A DNA stretch of 27,262 nt. Source: Candidatus Pacearchaeota archaeon (GTDB lineage Archaea > Nanobdellota > Nanobdellia > Pacearchaeales > GW2011-AR1). The stretch lies in NCBI GenBank assembly GCA_016784085.1, contig JADHVH010000004.1, forward strand, positions 1-27,262, written 5' to 3'. Of this stretch, positions 1 to 7,139 are shown one piece after another (position 1 is the stretch's first letter; the number at the start of each line of letters is the position of its first letter). Both the position numbers and the translations under genes were made by a program. A model generated the notes under the pieces. It was given only the letters and a program-made list of their open reading frames with translations, was not told the DNA's origin and made no database searches.

Positions 1-134
1 TAACTTTATTTTCTTCAGAAGAAGGTACTGCTGTTGAGAATTTTGTTGCTTTATGTAGAAAAGATGGTTCAAATAGCCCTAGTTATAATAAATGTGAAAT
101 AGGTAAATTAATAGTTGTTTATGATACACAATGA
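1..134 (+). CDS. C-terminal end of an unidentified protein (partial)
   Basis: An open frame enters the window and ends at the TGA at 132-134, giving about 43 residues that finish in KLIVVYDTQ. Two Cys lie 10 residues apart in the visible part. Its stop overlaps the ATG of the next gene in an ATGA arrangement, so the two are probably cotranscribed and translationally coupled. Because the next gene is a pilin-like protein, this may be another secreted or pilus-related protein, but that rests on context only. No family can be named from this fragment. Confidence 0.6.
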   Translation, partial: TLFSSEEGTAVENFVALCRKDGSNSPSYNKCEIGKLIVVYDTQ

Positions 135-631
135 GAAAAATAAATAAAAAAGGTCAGGAAGAAATGGTGGGATTTGGAATAATCATGATTCTAGTGGCAA
201 TTATATTATTAGTTTTCTTAAGTTTTTCATTGAGAAATAATAATGATTCTGGTTCTGAAAGCTATCAGGTAGATAATTTTATTCAAAGTTTTTTACAATA
301 TCATACAAATTGTAGTGATAATACAGAATATTTAACAATACAGGACTTAATTTTTTCTTGTACTAGTAATGATTTATGCTTAGATGGAAGAAATACTTGT
401 GAAGTACTAAATTCTACTTTATTTGACTTAATTGAATCAAGTTGGAATATAGGTGAAGATACTCCTAATAGGGGTTACAAGTTAATAATTAGAAATAATC
501 TTGGAGAAGGTCTAGCAGATGATTTAGTGGATCTTGAAAAAGGTAATTTAACAGGTAGTTTTTTAGGTTCTTCTCAGAATTTTGTTAAAAGGACTGCAAA
601 TATTGATATTTACTTTGATATTTATAATTAA
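131..631 (+). CDS. Type IV pilin-like membrane-anchored protein
   Basis: 166 aa. The N-terminus has a short basic stretch, then KKGQEEMVGFG and about 20 hydrophobic residues (roughly 15-34). This is the layout of an archaeal class III (prepilin) signal: cleavage after KKG would leave Q-E-E-M-V with Glu near position +3 rather than the usual +5, so processing by PibD/FlaK is likely but not certain. The remaining 130 residues are polar, with N-x-S/T sequons and four Cys (in HTNCSD, IFSCTSNDLCLDG and NTCEV) that could form disulfides outside the cell. It follows the upstream gene with an ATGA overlap and converges on the HTH gene with a 4-bp overlap. It is probably a pilin or pseudopilin; the exact system is unknown. 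Confidence 0.6.
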   Translation: MRKINKKGQEEMVGFGIIMILVAIILLVFLSFSLRNNNDSGSESYQVDNFIQSFLQYHTNCSDNTEYLTIQDLIFSCTSNDLCLDGRNTCEVLNSTLFDLIESSWNIGEDTPNRGYKLIIRNNLGEGLADDLVDLEKGNLTGSFLGSSQNFVKRTANIDIYFDIYN

Positions 632-993
632 ACTCTTATATTGATAGTTATTGTGTCTACAATGATTTTAGGTACATGTCTTATTCTTTTTTTGGTCTTT
701 TCTTCAATTAATTCTATAAATCCAAATCTTTCTAGAAGCTTAATATCATCACTTACTGATTTAAATCCCCTATTTAGTTTCTTAGCTAAATCATAGATTG
801 ATTGAGGATTTTCTGTTTTAATAAAATGTAAAATTCTTGCTCTCTCATTACTCAAAAGTTGCCTTAGGGCCATTAAACTTGAAAAATCATAGTCTCCTTT
901 TGCTGTTTTTGATTTTTTAAAAAGATCAAAAGCTCCTTTGGACTGCTTTATTGTTATTTCTCTTACTTTTACTCTTGGTTTTTGTTTGGCCAT
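628..993 (-). CDS. Winged-helix transcriptional regulator (HVO_A0114-like)
   Basis: 121 aa. Residues about 45-105 form a winged helix: a helix with NERARILHFI, a helix-turn-helix in SIYDLAKKLNRGFKSVSDDI, then LLERFGFIEL and a basic wing KKRIRHVP. This order resembles the small archaeal DNA-binding proteins of COG4190 (HVO_A0114 type); that match is by recognition, not by search. The N-terminus is basic. The gene is divergent from the S-layer gene, with 389 bp between starts. Its own TATA-like element (minus strand, 1044-1053) overlaps one of three copies of a TATAYATGTT motif, which suggests autoregulation. It could also act on the S-layer promoter, but nothing in the sequence shows this directly. 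Confidence 0.7.
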   Translation of the reverse strand: MAKQKPRVKVREITIKQSKGAFDLFKKSKTAKGDYDFSSLMALRQLLSNERARILHFIKTENPQSIYDLAKKLNRGFKSVSDDIKLLERFGFIELIEEKTKKRIRHVPKIIVDTITINIRV

Positions 994-1007
994 TTTCTTC
1001 TAAAAAA

Positions 1008-1083
1008 GTATACATGTTATTTCTAATTAGATATATCAAACATATATATTAAACTTATATATCTTTTTTGTATATATGTTATT
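1008..1083. promoter_or_regulatory. Three copies of TATAYATGTT; candidate operator of the HTH gene
   Basis: GTATACATGTTATT (1008-1021) and GTATATATGTTATT (1070-1083) are 14-bp direct repeats with one mismatch. A third core, TATATATGTT, lies on the minus strand at 1039-1048 and overlaps the TATA-like TTTAATATAT (minus, 1044-1053) that sits about 55 bp before the HTH start codon. Placement on its own promoter fits an autorepressor. The background is very AT-rich, so chance similarity is possible; the shared non-TA part (ATGTTATT) is the stronger evidence. Confidence 0.45.
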
Positions 1084-1162
1084 AAAAAAAACCCTATCTT
1101 AATAAACCTTTGTTTTGGTTAAAAATTGATACTTGTATTAATATTTGGGTGACACCGAAAGC

Positions 1163-1382
1163 TTTATAAATAAAACCCTAAAAATAGAGTATTTTGACCT
1201 ATTTCAAGTAAAAAGCAACAGCAACCTTTTTAAATGGAAACACGTAGTAGGATTACCTTTTACATATCTATAGGGGATATATGTTCATCTGACAAAACAG
1301 CTCACCCTATGCTGTCGCGTTGGGTACAGTTGTCATAGACAACATAATAACATAAGTGAAAGGAGGTTGAAAAATAAAAGAA
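1163..1382 (+). promoter_or_regulatory. S-layer promoter and long structured leader
   Basis: TTTATAAATA at 1163-1172, preceded by the BRE-like CCGAAAGC, is the best TATA box and predicts a start near 1190 and a leader of about 190 nt. A weaker one (CCTTTTTAAAT, 1225-1235) would give about 125 nt. The leader holds a hairpin-capable ACATAT/ATATGT pair (1262-1284), ACAGC/GCTGT (1297-1301/1311-1315), a perfect GTTGTC-ATA-GACAAC hairpin (1329-1343), and GGAGG at 1362-1366, 16 nt before the ATG. Other genes here are leaderless, so this long leader stands out. The rest of the 994-1382 gap shows no coding frame. Confidence 0.6.
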
Positions 1383-3800
1383 ATGAAAATTAATTTCAAA
1401 AAGATTTCAGCGATTGGAGCTAGTGTTCTATTAACTGGTATGACCATGGGAGCTGCTGCTGCTGCAAACTACCCTGCACCTTTTGTTAGTGGTGGTTCTG
1501 CAAATGTTGCAACTGTTTATGGTGCTGGTGCAAGTTTAGATACTGCGCCTGCATATGAATTGTTTGGTGATTTAAACACATATGTTGATGCAGCAAGTAC
1601 TGGTGTTACTGGTGTTACTGGCCAACAAGTTCAAATTGAAAAAACTTCTACTAAATTTCATTTAGGTTTAGGTGCTTTAGATGTTAGATCTACAGCTATC
1701 ACAGATAGCGATATGTCTAGCCTTTTAGCAGATGGAACCTATATGGATGATGATAATGAAGAATTTGACTTTACTCAAAAAGTTCAAATAGCAAATTCTA
1801 CATTAACTATGTTTGAGGATAGTGATTATATGGATGATGTACCAACTGTAGGTATGAAAATTGCAGATGGAGCTCAAGTTCTAAATTACACTTTAACATT
1901 TAGTAGTGATCCTTATTGGAAAGATATGGTTTCTACAAACTTGAATTTAATGGGGACTAATTACTATATTTTAGCTAAGAATGCAGCTAATACTAGTCTT
2001 ACTCTATTAGACTCTGCTGAAGGTGTTACTCTTGAAGAAAATACACCTGTTACTGTTAATGGAAAAACTGTATCTGTATCATTTATTGATGCTGATGAAG
2101 TTATCTTAAACATTGATGGTGTAGATACAAACAAATTAATGGAAACTGAAACTCAAAAATTGACTGATGGTTCATATGTAGGTATTAAAAATATCTTATA
2201 TGATGTTAGAGATGGTCAATTAAGTTCTGTTGAATTTAGTATTGGTAGTGGAAGATTAATTCTTGCAACTGGAACAGATGTTAAGATGAACGATGACTAT
2301 ATTACTGGTTTATCAACTGTTCTTAGCGGAACTAGTCAACTTTCATCTATTAAACTTGTTTGGGCTGCTAACGATGATCAATTTGTAACAGAAGACATGG
2401 AATATACAATGCCTGGATTTGAAACATTGAAAATGTTATACACTGGTATGGTTTACCCTGCATCAGAAAGTATTAAAGTTGAAAATGATGGTTCAGATAA
2501 GATTGTATTGAAGAATTTCCCTTTAAAATCTGGGGAAGCAGATATACAAATTCTTGCATGGGATGCTACAAATGATTGGTTTGATGTTATTGGAGAAGAA
2601 GCTAGTGGAAAAGAGCTTTTATCTACAAATGCTACAAACTTAACATATGATACAGATTTACATGATTGGGTTATTGCTTCTTGGAGTCAAGGTAGTGATT
2701 CAGAATCTTACTTAATGAAGGTTTCATCTATTAGTGATGCCACTAATAGTGAGATGGATAAAACAACTATCCAGTATTATTCTGATGGTAGTTGGGTCGA
2801 TGCTATTAAAGATGGACAATCTGATGATACTTTTAGTTTAGGTAATGCTGAATTTACTCTTGGTAATGTAAGTAATGCTGATAATACTGTTAACTTCTGG
2901 AGAGGTAACACTAATATGGAATTTGATGTTCTATACAGTGCTGAAGGTATGAAAGTTTATCTACCATGGAAGAGTTTAACTGCAGTGAATATAACCAATA
3001 ACACAGCTTATGCAACTGATGCATTAGCTTGTGCAGCAACAGGAATATCTGCAGACAATAGAATGATTCAAACAGTAATTTACTATAATTCTTCTACAAC
3101 AGAAGCAACTGGAACATGTGCAGAAGCATCTGTAAGTATCATCTTCTCTGAAGAAGATAAAGATGGTAATTCTGGAACAGGTTCAAATTACACTGTTACA
3201 TTTACAGGAACATCAGACGAAGTAGAAGTATCTGGTTTAACAGGATATAACTCTGCATCAACTGAAATCGAAAATACAAAAGTTTGGAGACAATTCATTT
3301 ACTCTGCATTAGCAACAGAATCTTTATGGTCTAAACCAACAGGAGCTCAAAAAACTCTTGAAATGGTCTATCATGGAGGAGAATCATATGGGCAAGTTTT
3401 CGTAGCTTCATCTGATGCAACTGTTGAAGACAGTGGTGACGCTGATGCAACTGGAAATGTGGTTCTAAAAGATAGTGAACTTACATCTGGTGAAACAGCT
3501 AACTTAATTGTTGTTGGTGGAAGTTGTGTTAACACAGCTGCTGCTGCATTATTAGGAGTAAACGAAGGATCATGTGGCGCTGACTGGACAACAGCTACTG
3601 GAGTAGGATCAGGACAATTCTTGATCCAAAGCTTTGGTGACTCAAGTCTAACTAGCGGAGTAGCATTATTAGTTGCAGGTTATGAATCTGCAGATACTGT
3701 TAATGCTGCAACATATTTAAGAACTCAAGCTGTTAATACAGCTGCAGGAAATAAGTATGTAGGTACATCATCTGTCCAAGCTGAACTTGTAGTAGAGTAA
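1383..3800 (+). CDS. Major S-layer protein
   Basis: 805 aa secreted protein. Residues 1-28 are a Sec signal peptide (KINFKKISAIGASVLLTG... ending AAAAA-NYPAPF). The mature start (YPAPFVSGG...VATVYGAGAS) and the C-terminal stretch (VVGGSCVNTAAAALLG, then GQFLIQSFG and ALLVAGYESADTVNAATYL) match the N- and C-terminal domains of methanogen-type archaeal S-layer proteins (Pfam S_layer_N/S_layer_C type). The interior is acidic, rich in Thr/Ser/Asp and N-x-S/T sequons, as expected for a glycosylated coat. There is no C-terminal membrane anchor. Codon choice and G+C are a little richer than in the neighbours, which fits high expression. It is monocistronic, with a long leader and a strong hairpin plus T-runs downstream. 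The start is set by the signal peptide and the GGAGG upstream. Confidence 0.9.
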   Translation: MKINFKKISAIGASVLLTGMTMGAAAAANYPAPFVSGGSANVATVYGAGASLDTAPAYELFGDLNTYVDAASTGVTGVTGQQVQIEKTSTKFHLGLGALDVRSTAITDSDMSSLLADGTYMDDDNEEFDFTQKVQIANSTLTMFEDSDYMDDVPTVGMKIADGAQVLNYTLTFSSDPYWKDMVSTNLNLMGTNYYILAKNAANTSLTLLDSAEGVTLEENTPVTVNGKTVSVSFIDADEVILNIDGVDTNKLMETETQKLTDGSYVGIKNILYDVRDGQLSSVEFSIGSGRLILATGTDVKMNDDYITGLSTVLSGTSQLSSIKLVWAANDDQFVTEDMEYTMPGFETLKMLYTGMVYPASESIKVENDGSDKIVLKNFPLKSGEADIQILAWDATNDWFDVIGEEASGKELLSTNATNLTYDTDLHDWVIASWSQGSDSESYLMKVSSISDATNSEMDKTTIQYYSDGSWVDAIKDGQSDDTFSLGNAEFTLGNVSNADNTVNFWRGNTNMEFDVLYSAEGMKVYLPWKSLTAVNITNNTAYATDALACAATGISADNRMIQTVIYYNSSTTEATGTCAEASVSIIFSEEDKDGNSGTGSNYTVTFTGTSDEVEVSGLTGYNSASTEIENTKVWRQFIYSALATESLWSKPTGAQKTLEMVYHGGESYGQVFVASSDATVEDSGDADATGNVVLKDSELTSGETANLIVVGGSCVNTAAAALLGVNEGSCGADWTTATGVGSGQFLIQSFGDSSLTSGVALLVAGYESADTVNAATYLRTQAVNTAAGNKYVGTSSVQAELVVE

Positions 3801-3806
3801 ACAAAC

Positions 3807-3880
3807 AATTTATTTTTTATTTTATTTTTTCTATTTTTTTATAACCTGGCTTTGCCTTTAACCTTTTTAGAAAGGGTTAA
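3807..3880 (+). terminator. T-rich terminator and 10-bp hairpin after the S-layer gene
   Basis: Several T-runs (3807-3840) follow the S-layer stop, typical of archaeal termination. Next, 3858-3867 pairs with 3871-3880 (TTAACCTTTT / AAAGGGTTAA, one G-U pair, loop TAG). It could protect the mRNA 3' end or back up termination. A short GGC-TTT-GCC hairpin lies at 3848-3856. Confidence 0.55.
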
Positions 3881-3907
3881 CGAAAACTATTTCACAAACA
3901 TAATAAG

Positions 3908-3937
3908 CTTTTTATATTGGAAAATCTACTTTATTTG
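3908..3937 (+). promoter_or_regulatory. TATA box for the 3938 gene
   Basis: GCTTTTTATATT (3908-3919 region) is centred about 25 bp before the ATG at 3938. It overlaps an in-frame TTG at 3917, which shows that the upstream TTG cannot be the start. Confidence 0.55.
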
Positions 3938-4519
3938 ATGAGAAAGATTGCTACAAAAAAAGAAGAACTTAAAAAACAAAAAAGAAATCAGGTAATTATT
4001 GGGTCTATATTAATTCTAATTATGTTTTCTAGTGTAATTGGGTATGGGTTTCAAACAAGTTCAACTGAATCTCCTTCTAGTTCCCAATCAACATATAATG
4101 GTTTTGAATTTCTAAATCAAAATGATATCTGGTATCTAACTATTAATGATGTTAATTTTGCATTTAGATATCATCCCACCCAGGTAGGCCAAACAAATAT
4201 GTCTCTAAACACCCTAAATGAATATTATCAAAAACCACTTTATATTCAATCATTTAATGCAGAAGCAGAAGCAGAAGTCTATCTAAATCTGGGTCAACTA
4301 ACTTTGAGAACTCAAAAAGCTTGTTTTGAACAATGTGATGATGAAAATTCGACACTTCCAATTAAAACCTGTCAAGATAATTTTATTCTAATTGAAGAAA
4401 GTGAAATAAATGAGGTTGTTCAAGAAGATAATTGTGTTTTTATAAGAGGTTCTGAAGAAAATATTTTGAAAACAATTGATAGTTTTTTATTTAGAGTATT
4501 GGGAATAGAAAACATTTAA
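3938..4519 (+). CDS. One-TM Cys-containing hypothetical protein
   Basis: 193 aa from the ATG at 3938, chosen because a TATA element lies 25 bp upstream (leaderless). A basic cytoplasmic N-tail (RKIATKKEELKKQKR) is followed by one membrane helix (about 18-35, QVIIGSILILIMFSSVIGYGF), a Ser/Thr-rich linker and a domain of about 130 residues placed outside by the positive-inside rule. Four Cys (in KACFEQCDD, KTCQDN and EDNCVF) could form disulfides. The order YNGFEFLNQND...WYLTINDV...NCV...TIDSFLF loosely matches the next gene, so the two look like diverged paralogues in one operon. I do not recognise a family. Confidence 0.7.
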   Translation: MRKIATKKEELKKQKRNQVIIGSILILIMFSSVIGYGFQTSSTESPSSSQSTYNGFEFLNQNDIWYLTINDVNFAFRYHPTQVGQTNMSLNTLNEYYQKPLYIQSFNAEAEAEVYLNLGQLTLRTQKACFEQCDDENSTLPIKTCQDNFILIEESEINEVVQEDNCVFIRGSEENILKTIDSFLFRVLGIENI

Positions 4520-4542
4520 AAATTTAAAACAAATTTAATGAT

Positions 4543-5259
4543 ATGGTAAAAAATAAAAAAAAGGCAAGAACAAAAAAAGAAAAAATTAAAGAAATTTTTA
4601 CTATTTCTAAAAAAGGAAAAGAAAAAATAATAGAGAAAAAAGGTATTGAAGAAATCCCTGTTTCAAAAAAAGGTCAAATAGATCATCAAAATAAAGTTTT
4701 AAGAAATTTTTTAATTGGAATTGGAGTTTTTATTATTATTCTTGTGGTTTTTATTTTATCTATTAAATCTCTTTCTAACTTTGAATATAAAAATTTAGAA
4801 TTTGAAATGGTTAATGAATATAATATTTTATTTTATAAAACAACTCTTTCATTTTTCCTTCCAGAAACTAATAAAAATGTTAAACACAGTTTCTTTTTAA
4901 GAAAAGACCCTCGTAAATTAGAAGAAATTCCTTTTAATGGAGAATTTGTACTTTTGAATAATGTTGTTCTAAACTCCACAGAGGATTTTATCTGTGATGG
5001 GGATGGAACTATTTCAATTGGAAATTTACTTAATTTGCAGGTTTCTGGAATGAAAATATTTAGAGATCCTAATTTAAGTTGTAGTGATCAAGGGCTATAT
5101 ACTTTCCTTAATATTCTTCCTGGAAATGAAACCAAAATAGAACAGTTTGGTTATTCTTGTTATAATCTTTATGTTAATAATTGTGAAATTTTAGATGTTA
5201 CTGAAAGAATTATGGTTGAAACTTTAATTGAACTTCAAAGAATTATCGACGAAGATTGA
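4543..5259 (+). CDS. One-TM Cys-containing hypothetical protein, likely paralogue of upstream gene
   Basis: 238 aa. A Lys-rich cytoplasmic tail of about 50 residues, including a repeated SKKGK/SKKGQ motif, precedes a membrane helix (about 54-74, LIGIGVFIIILVVFILSI). The extracellular part starts FEYKNLEFEMVNEYNILFY, similar in pattern to YNGFEFLNQNDIWYL in the preceding protein, and has four Cys (in FICDG, LSCSD, YSCYN and NNCEI) plus N-x-S/T sequons. It lies 23 bp after that gene, so the two are probably an operon. It converges on dedA with 33 bp between stops. Role unknown; a paired surface complex is possible. Confidence 0.7.
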   Translation: MVKNKKKARTKKEKIKEIFTISKKGKEKIIEKKGIEEIPVSKKGQIDHQNKVLRNFLIGIGVFIIILVVFILSIKSLSNFEYKNLEFEMVNEYNILFYKTTLSFFLPETNKNVKHSFFLRKDPRKLEEIPFNGEFVLLNNVVLNSTEDFICDGDGTISIGNLLNLQVSGMKIFRDPNLSCSDQGLYTFLNILPGNETKIEQFGYSCYNLYVNNCEILDVTERIMVETLIELQRIIDED

Positions 5260-5292
5260 GCTTAGTTTTCTTTAATCTTTATTAAAAAATTA

Positions 5293-5913
5293 TTATTGTA
5301 AAGATTTGGTTTTCTTTATTAAAAAATAAATTACAACTATAATTGCTACTATTAAAATTAATATTAGAGATAGTTGTTTTGCTAATACTTCTGAATTATT
5401 TCCAAAGAAATAACCAATATAAATTAAAATTAAAGACCACATTCCTGCCCCTAAGGCTGTAAAAAAACTAAACTTTGCAAAATTCATATTTGAAAATCCG
5501 GCAGGTAGAGAAATTAATTGGCGTATTCCTGGAATTAATCTTCCAATAAAGGTTGTTATTTCTCCATTTTCCTCAAAATATTTGTCTGCTTTTTTTAATT
5601 TTTTATTATTTAAAAATAAAAATTTACCATATTTAGAAATAATAGTTTCAACAGTCATCCTCCCTAAAAAAAATGCTAAAAAGAAATTAATAAAAGCTCC
5701 TGTCAAACTTCCAAAAAGTCCTGCTAAAAAAATATAAAAAAGATTCATTTGCCCTTGAGCTGCTAAAGCTCCCGCAGGAATTAAAATTATTTCGCTAGGA
5801 AAGGGAAAAAAAGAAGATTCAACAGTCATCCCAATAAAAATTCCAAAATAACCTAATTCATTTATCCAAAATAATAAACTTGAGATTATAGTTGCAAAAA
5901 ATTCAGAAATCAT
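5293..5913 (-). CDS. DedA/VTT-family membrane protein
   Basis: 206 aa polytopic membrane protein of the DedA (SNARE-associated/VTT) family; bacterial members are linked to lipid-carrier flipping and membrane homeostasis. Hallmarks seen: ESSFFPFPSEIILIPAG (about 32-48, with the family Glu and Pro), the re-entrant FIGRLIPGIRQLISLPAG (about 123-140, with two Arg) and a following helix GAGMWSLILIYIGYFFG. Length is normal. It lies 21 bp downstream of the archaeosortase gene on the same strand, so the two are probably cotranscribed. A role in recycling the polyprenyl or archaeal lipid carriers used in surface-protein modification is inferred from this context. Confidence 0.88.
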   Translation of the reverse strand: MISEFFATIISSLLFWINELGYFGIFIGMTVESSFFPFPSEIILIPAGALAAQGQMNLFYIFLAGLFGSLTGAFINFFLAFFLGRMTVETIISKYGKFLFLNNKKLKKADKYFEENGEITTFIGRLIPGIRQLISLPAGFSNMNFAKFSFFTALGAGMWSLILIYIGYFFGNNSEVLAKQLSLILILIVAIIVVIYFLIKKTKSLQ

Positions 5914-5934
5914 TTTCTTTATTTTTTATAGAAA

Positions 5935-6462
5935 TCATTTTCTTTTCTTATATAAAAAGTTTATATCTTCTACAAAAGGTATTTCTTTTATTTTGAAATA
6001 TTTTACTTCTACAAACCAAATAACAATTACCAAGACTATGCTTCCAAGATACCAGAATAACTTATGGGCAATATCAAACCAAGTAATTTCATTAACCAAT
6101 AATACACTTAAAACAACTATTCTTAAAACATTGACTACAAAAAGGGCTATAAAAGAATAAAGGACCATCTTAATTCTCTTAGATAACTTTAAATCTCTTA
6201 GAGATAAATGTAAAATAAATAATAGATAATATGCAGAACCAGCCACACATGCTTCAATTATTTCTATTGAAAGTCCAGGATTTATTTGAATAATATTTCC
6301 TGAAAAAATAGTTCCATAGAATGCATTAAGAAAAAAATTAGTAAAACTTGAAGTTAAAGGAGTAAATATGGTGTAAAAAAGCCAAAAATTTGGCACAGCT
6401 ACAATAATTAAAATAAAATACCTTAAAAATAAGTCTAAAAAAGGCTTAGATCTTTTCTTCAT
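5935..6462 (-). CDS. Archaeosortase/exosortase-family transpeptidase
   Basis: 175 aa from the ATG at 6462 (an in-frame TTG at 6507 would add 15 residues but lies upstream of the TATA core). The protein has several membrane helices and the three conserved sites of the exosortase/archaeosortase family: Cys72 in EACVAGSAYYLL, Arg114 in NVLRIVVLS and His133 in FDIAHKLFWYLG. These enzymes cut a C-terminal tripartite signal (motif, TM helix, basic end) on secreted proteins and are thought to transfer the new end to a membrane lipid. The protein encoded at 7140-8831 ends in a TM helix and basic residues and is a possible substrate, but carries no PGF-CTERM-type motif that I recognise. It is divergent from a PAP2 gene through a shared promoter core. 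Confidence 0.78.
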   Translation of the reverse strand: MKKRSKPFLDLFLRYFILIIVAVPNFWLFYTIFTPLTSSFTNFFLNAFYGTIFSGNIIQINPGLSIEIIEACVAGSAYYLLFILHLSLRDLKLSKRIKMVLYSFIALFVVNVLRIVVLSVLLVNEITWFDIAHKLFWYLGSIVLVIVIWFVEVKYFKIKEIPFVEDINFLYKKRK

Positions 6463-6482
6463 GAATTTTATTAATGGAAATG

Positions 6483-6492
6483 TATTTAAATA
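6483..6492. promoter_or_regulatory. Shared palindromic TATA core between archaeosortase and PAP2 genes
   Basis: TATTTAAATA is a perfect palindrome centred at 6487.5. It is 25.5 bp from the minus-strand ATG (6462) and 29.5 bp from the plus-strand ATG (6517). No second TATA box is visible in the 54-bp gap, so one TBP site may drive both genes. Confidence 0.6.
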
Positions 6493-6516
6493 ATTTGATG
6501 TTCTCAAGCATAGAAG

Positions 6517-7137
6517 ATGGGATTAAAAAAAAGAGGATATCTTATTCTTGGAATTTTGTTTTTACTTATTTTATATTTTGATAAATTAATCATTAAAGGA
6601 GTTTCATATATTAGATTTGAATTTCTTACAAATTTTTTTATTGGATTCACTAATGCCACAGTGATAATTATTTTCTTTATTCTTGGAAGCTTATTTTTAT
6701 TTATGAAAAAAGAAAATAAATGGATTCTTCCTCTTTGGGTTAGTTTGGCCTTATCAGGTATTATTAGTTTTATATTAAAACTTATTTTTAGAATAGAAAG
6801 GCCCTATCAACAGGGATTGATTTCTGCATTTCCCCTATTAACTAACTTAAATCATTTTGCCTGGAATATGTCTTTTCCATCCTCCCATGCAATGATTGCC
6901 TTCTGTGCATTACCTATATTATTCAAAAAAAGGCCTAAATTTAGGCTTATATGGCTTATTTTAGCTATATTAGTGGCCCTATCTAGAGTTTATTTAGGGC
7001 TTCATTTTCTTAGTGATGTTTTTGTAGGTTCAATAATTGGATATTTTATTGGTTTAGGAATTATTCGGTTCGAAGAAAAATATAATTTGATAGAATATAA
7101 TTATAAGATAATTTTAAAGAAATTTAAAAGAAAATAA
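6517..7137 (+). CDS. PAP2-family lipid phosphatase
   Basis: 206 aa, about six membrane helices. The full phosphatase signature is present: K88 x6 R95-P96 (KLIFRIERP), PSSH at 121-124 and SR x5 H x3 D (S156, R157, H163, D167). PAP2 enzymes hydrolyse lipid phosphates on the outer face; in archaea a likely substrate is dolichyl or polyprenyl diphosphate, released when glycan carriers are recycled. Divergent from an archaeosortase gene and near dedA and two surface-protein genes, it fits a cell-envelope lipid cycle. The C-terminus is basic (KKFKRK) and cytoplasmic. It converges on the 7140-8831 gene with a 2-bp gap. Confidence 0.88.
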   Translation: MGLKKRGYLILGILFLLILYFDKLIIKGVSYIRFEFLTNFFIGFTNATVIIIFFILGSLFLFMKKENKWILPLWVSLALSGIISFILKLIFRIERPYQQGLISAFPLLTNLNHFAWNMSFPSSHAMIAFCALPILFKKRPKFRLIWLILAILVALSRVYLGLHFLSDVFVGSIIGYFIGLGIIRFEEKYNLIEYNYKIILKKFKRK

Positions 7138-7139
7138 AA

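Noticed and set aside
1070..1160. A separate small RNA gene in the HTH/S-layer gap
   Set aside because: No C/D or H/ACA boxes in a convincing arrangement; the structured part is better explained as the S-layer leader.
6463..6507. 15-residue N-terminal extension of the archaeosortase from a TTG
   Set aside because: The TATTTAAATA core at 6483-6492 lies inside this extension and predicts transcription from about the ATG at 6462.
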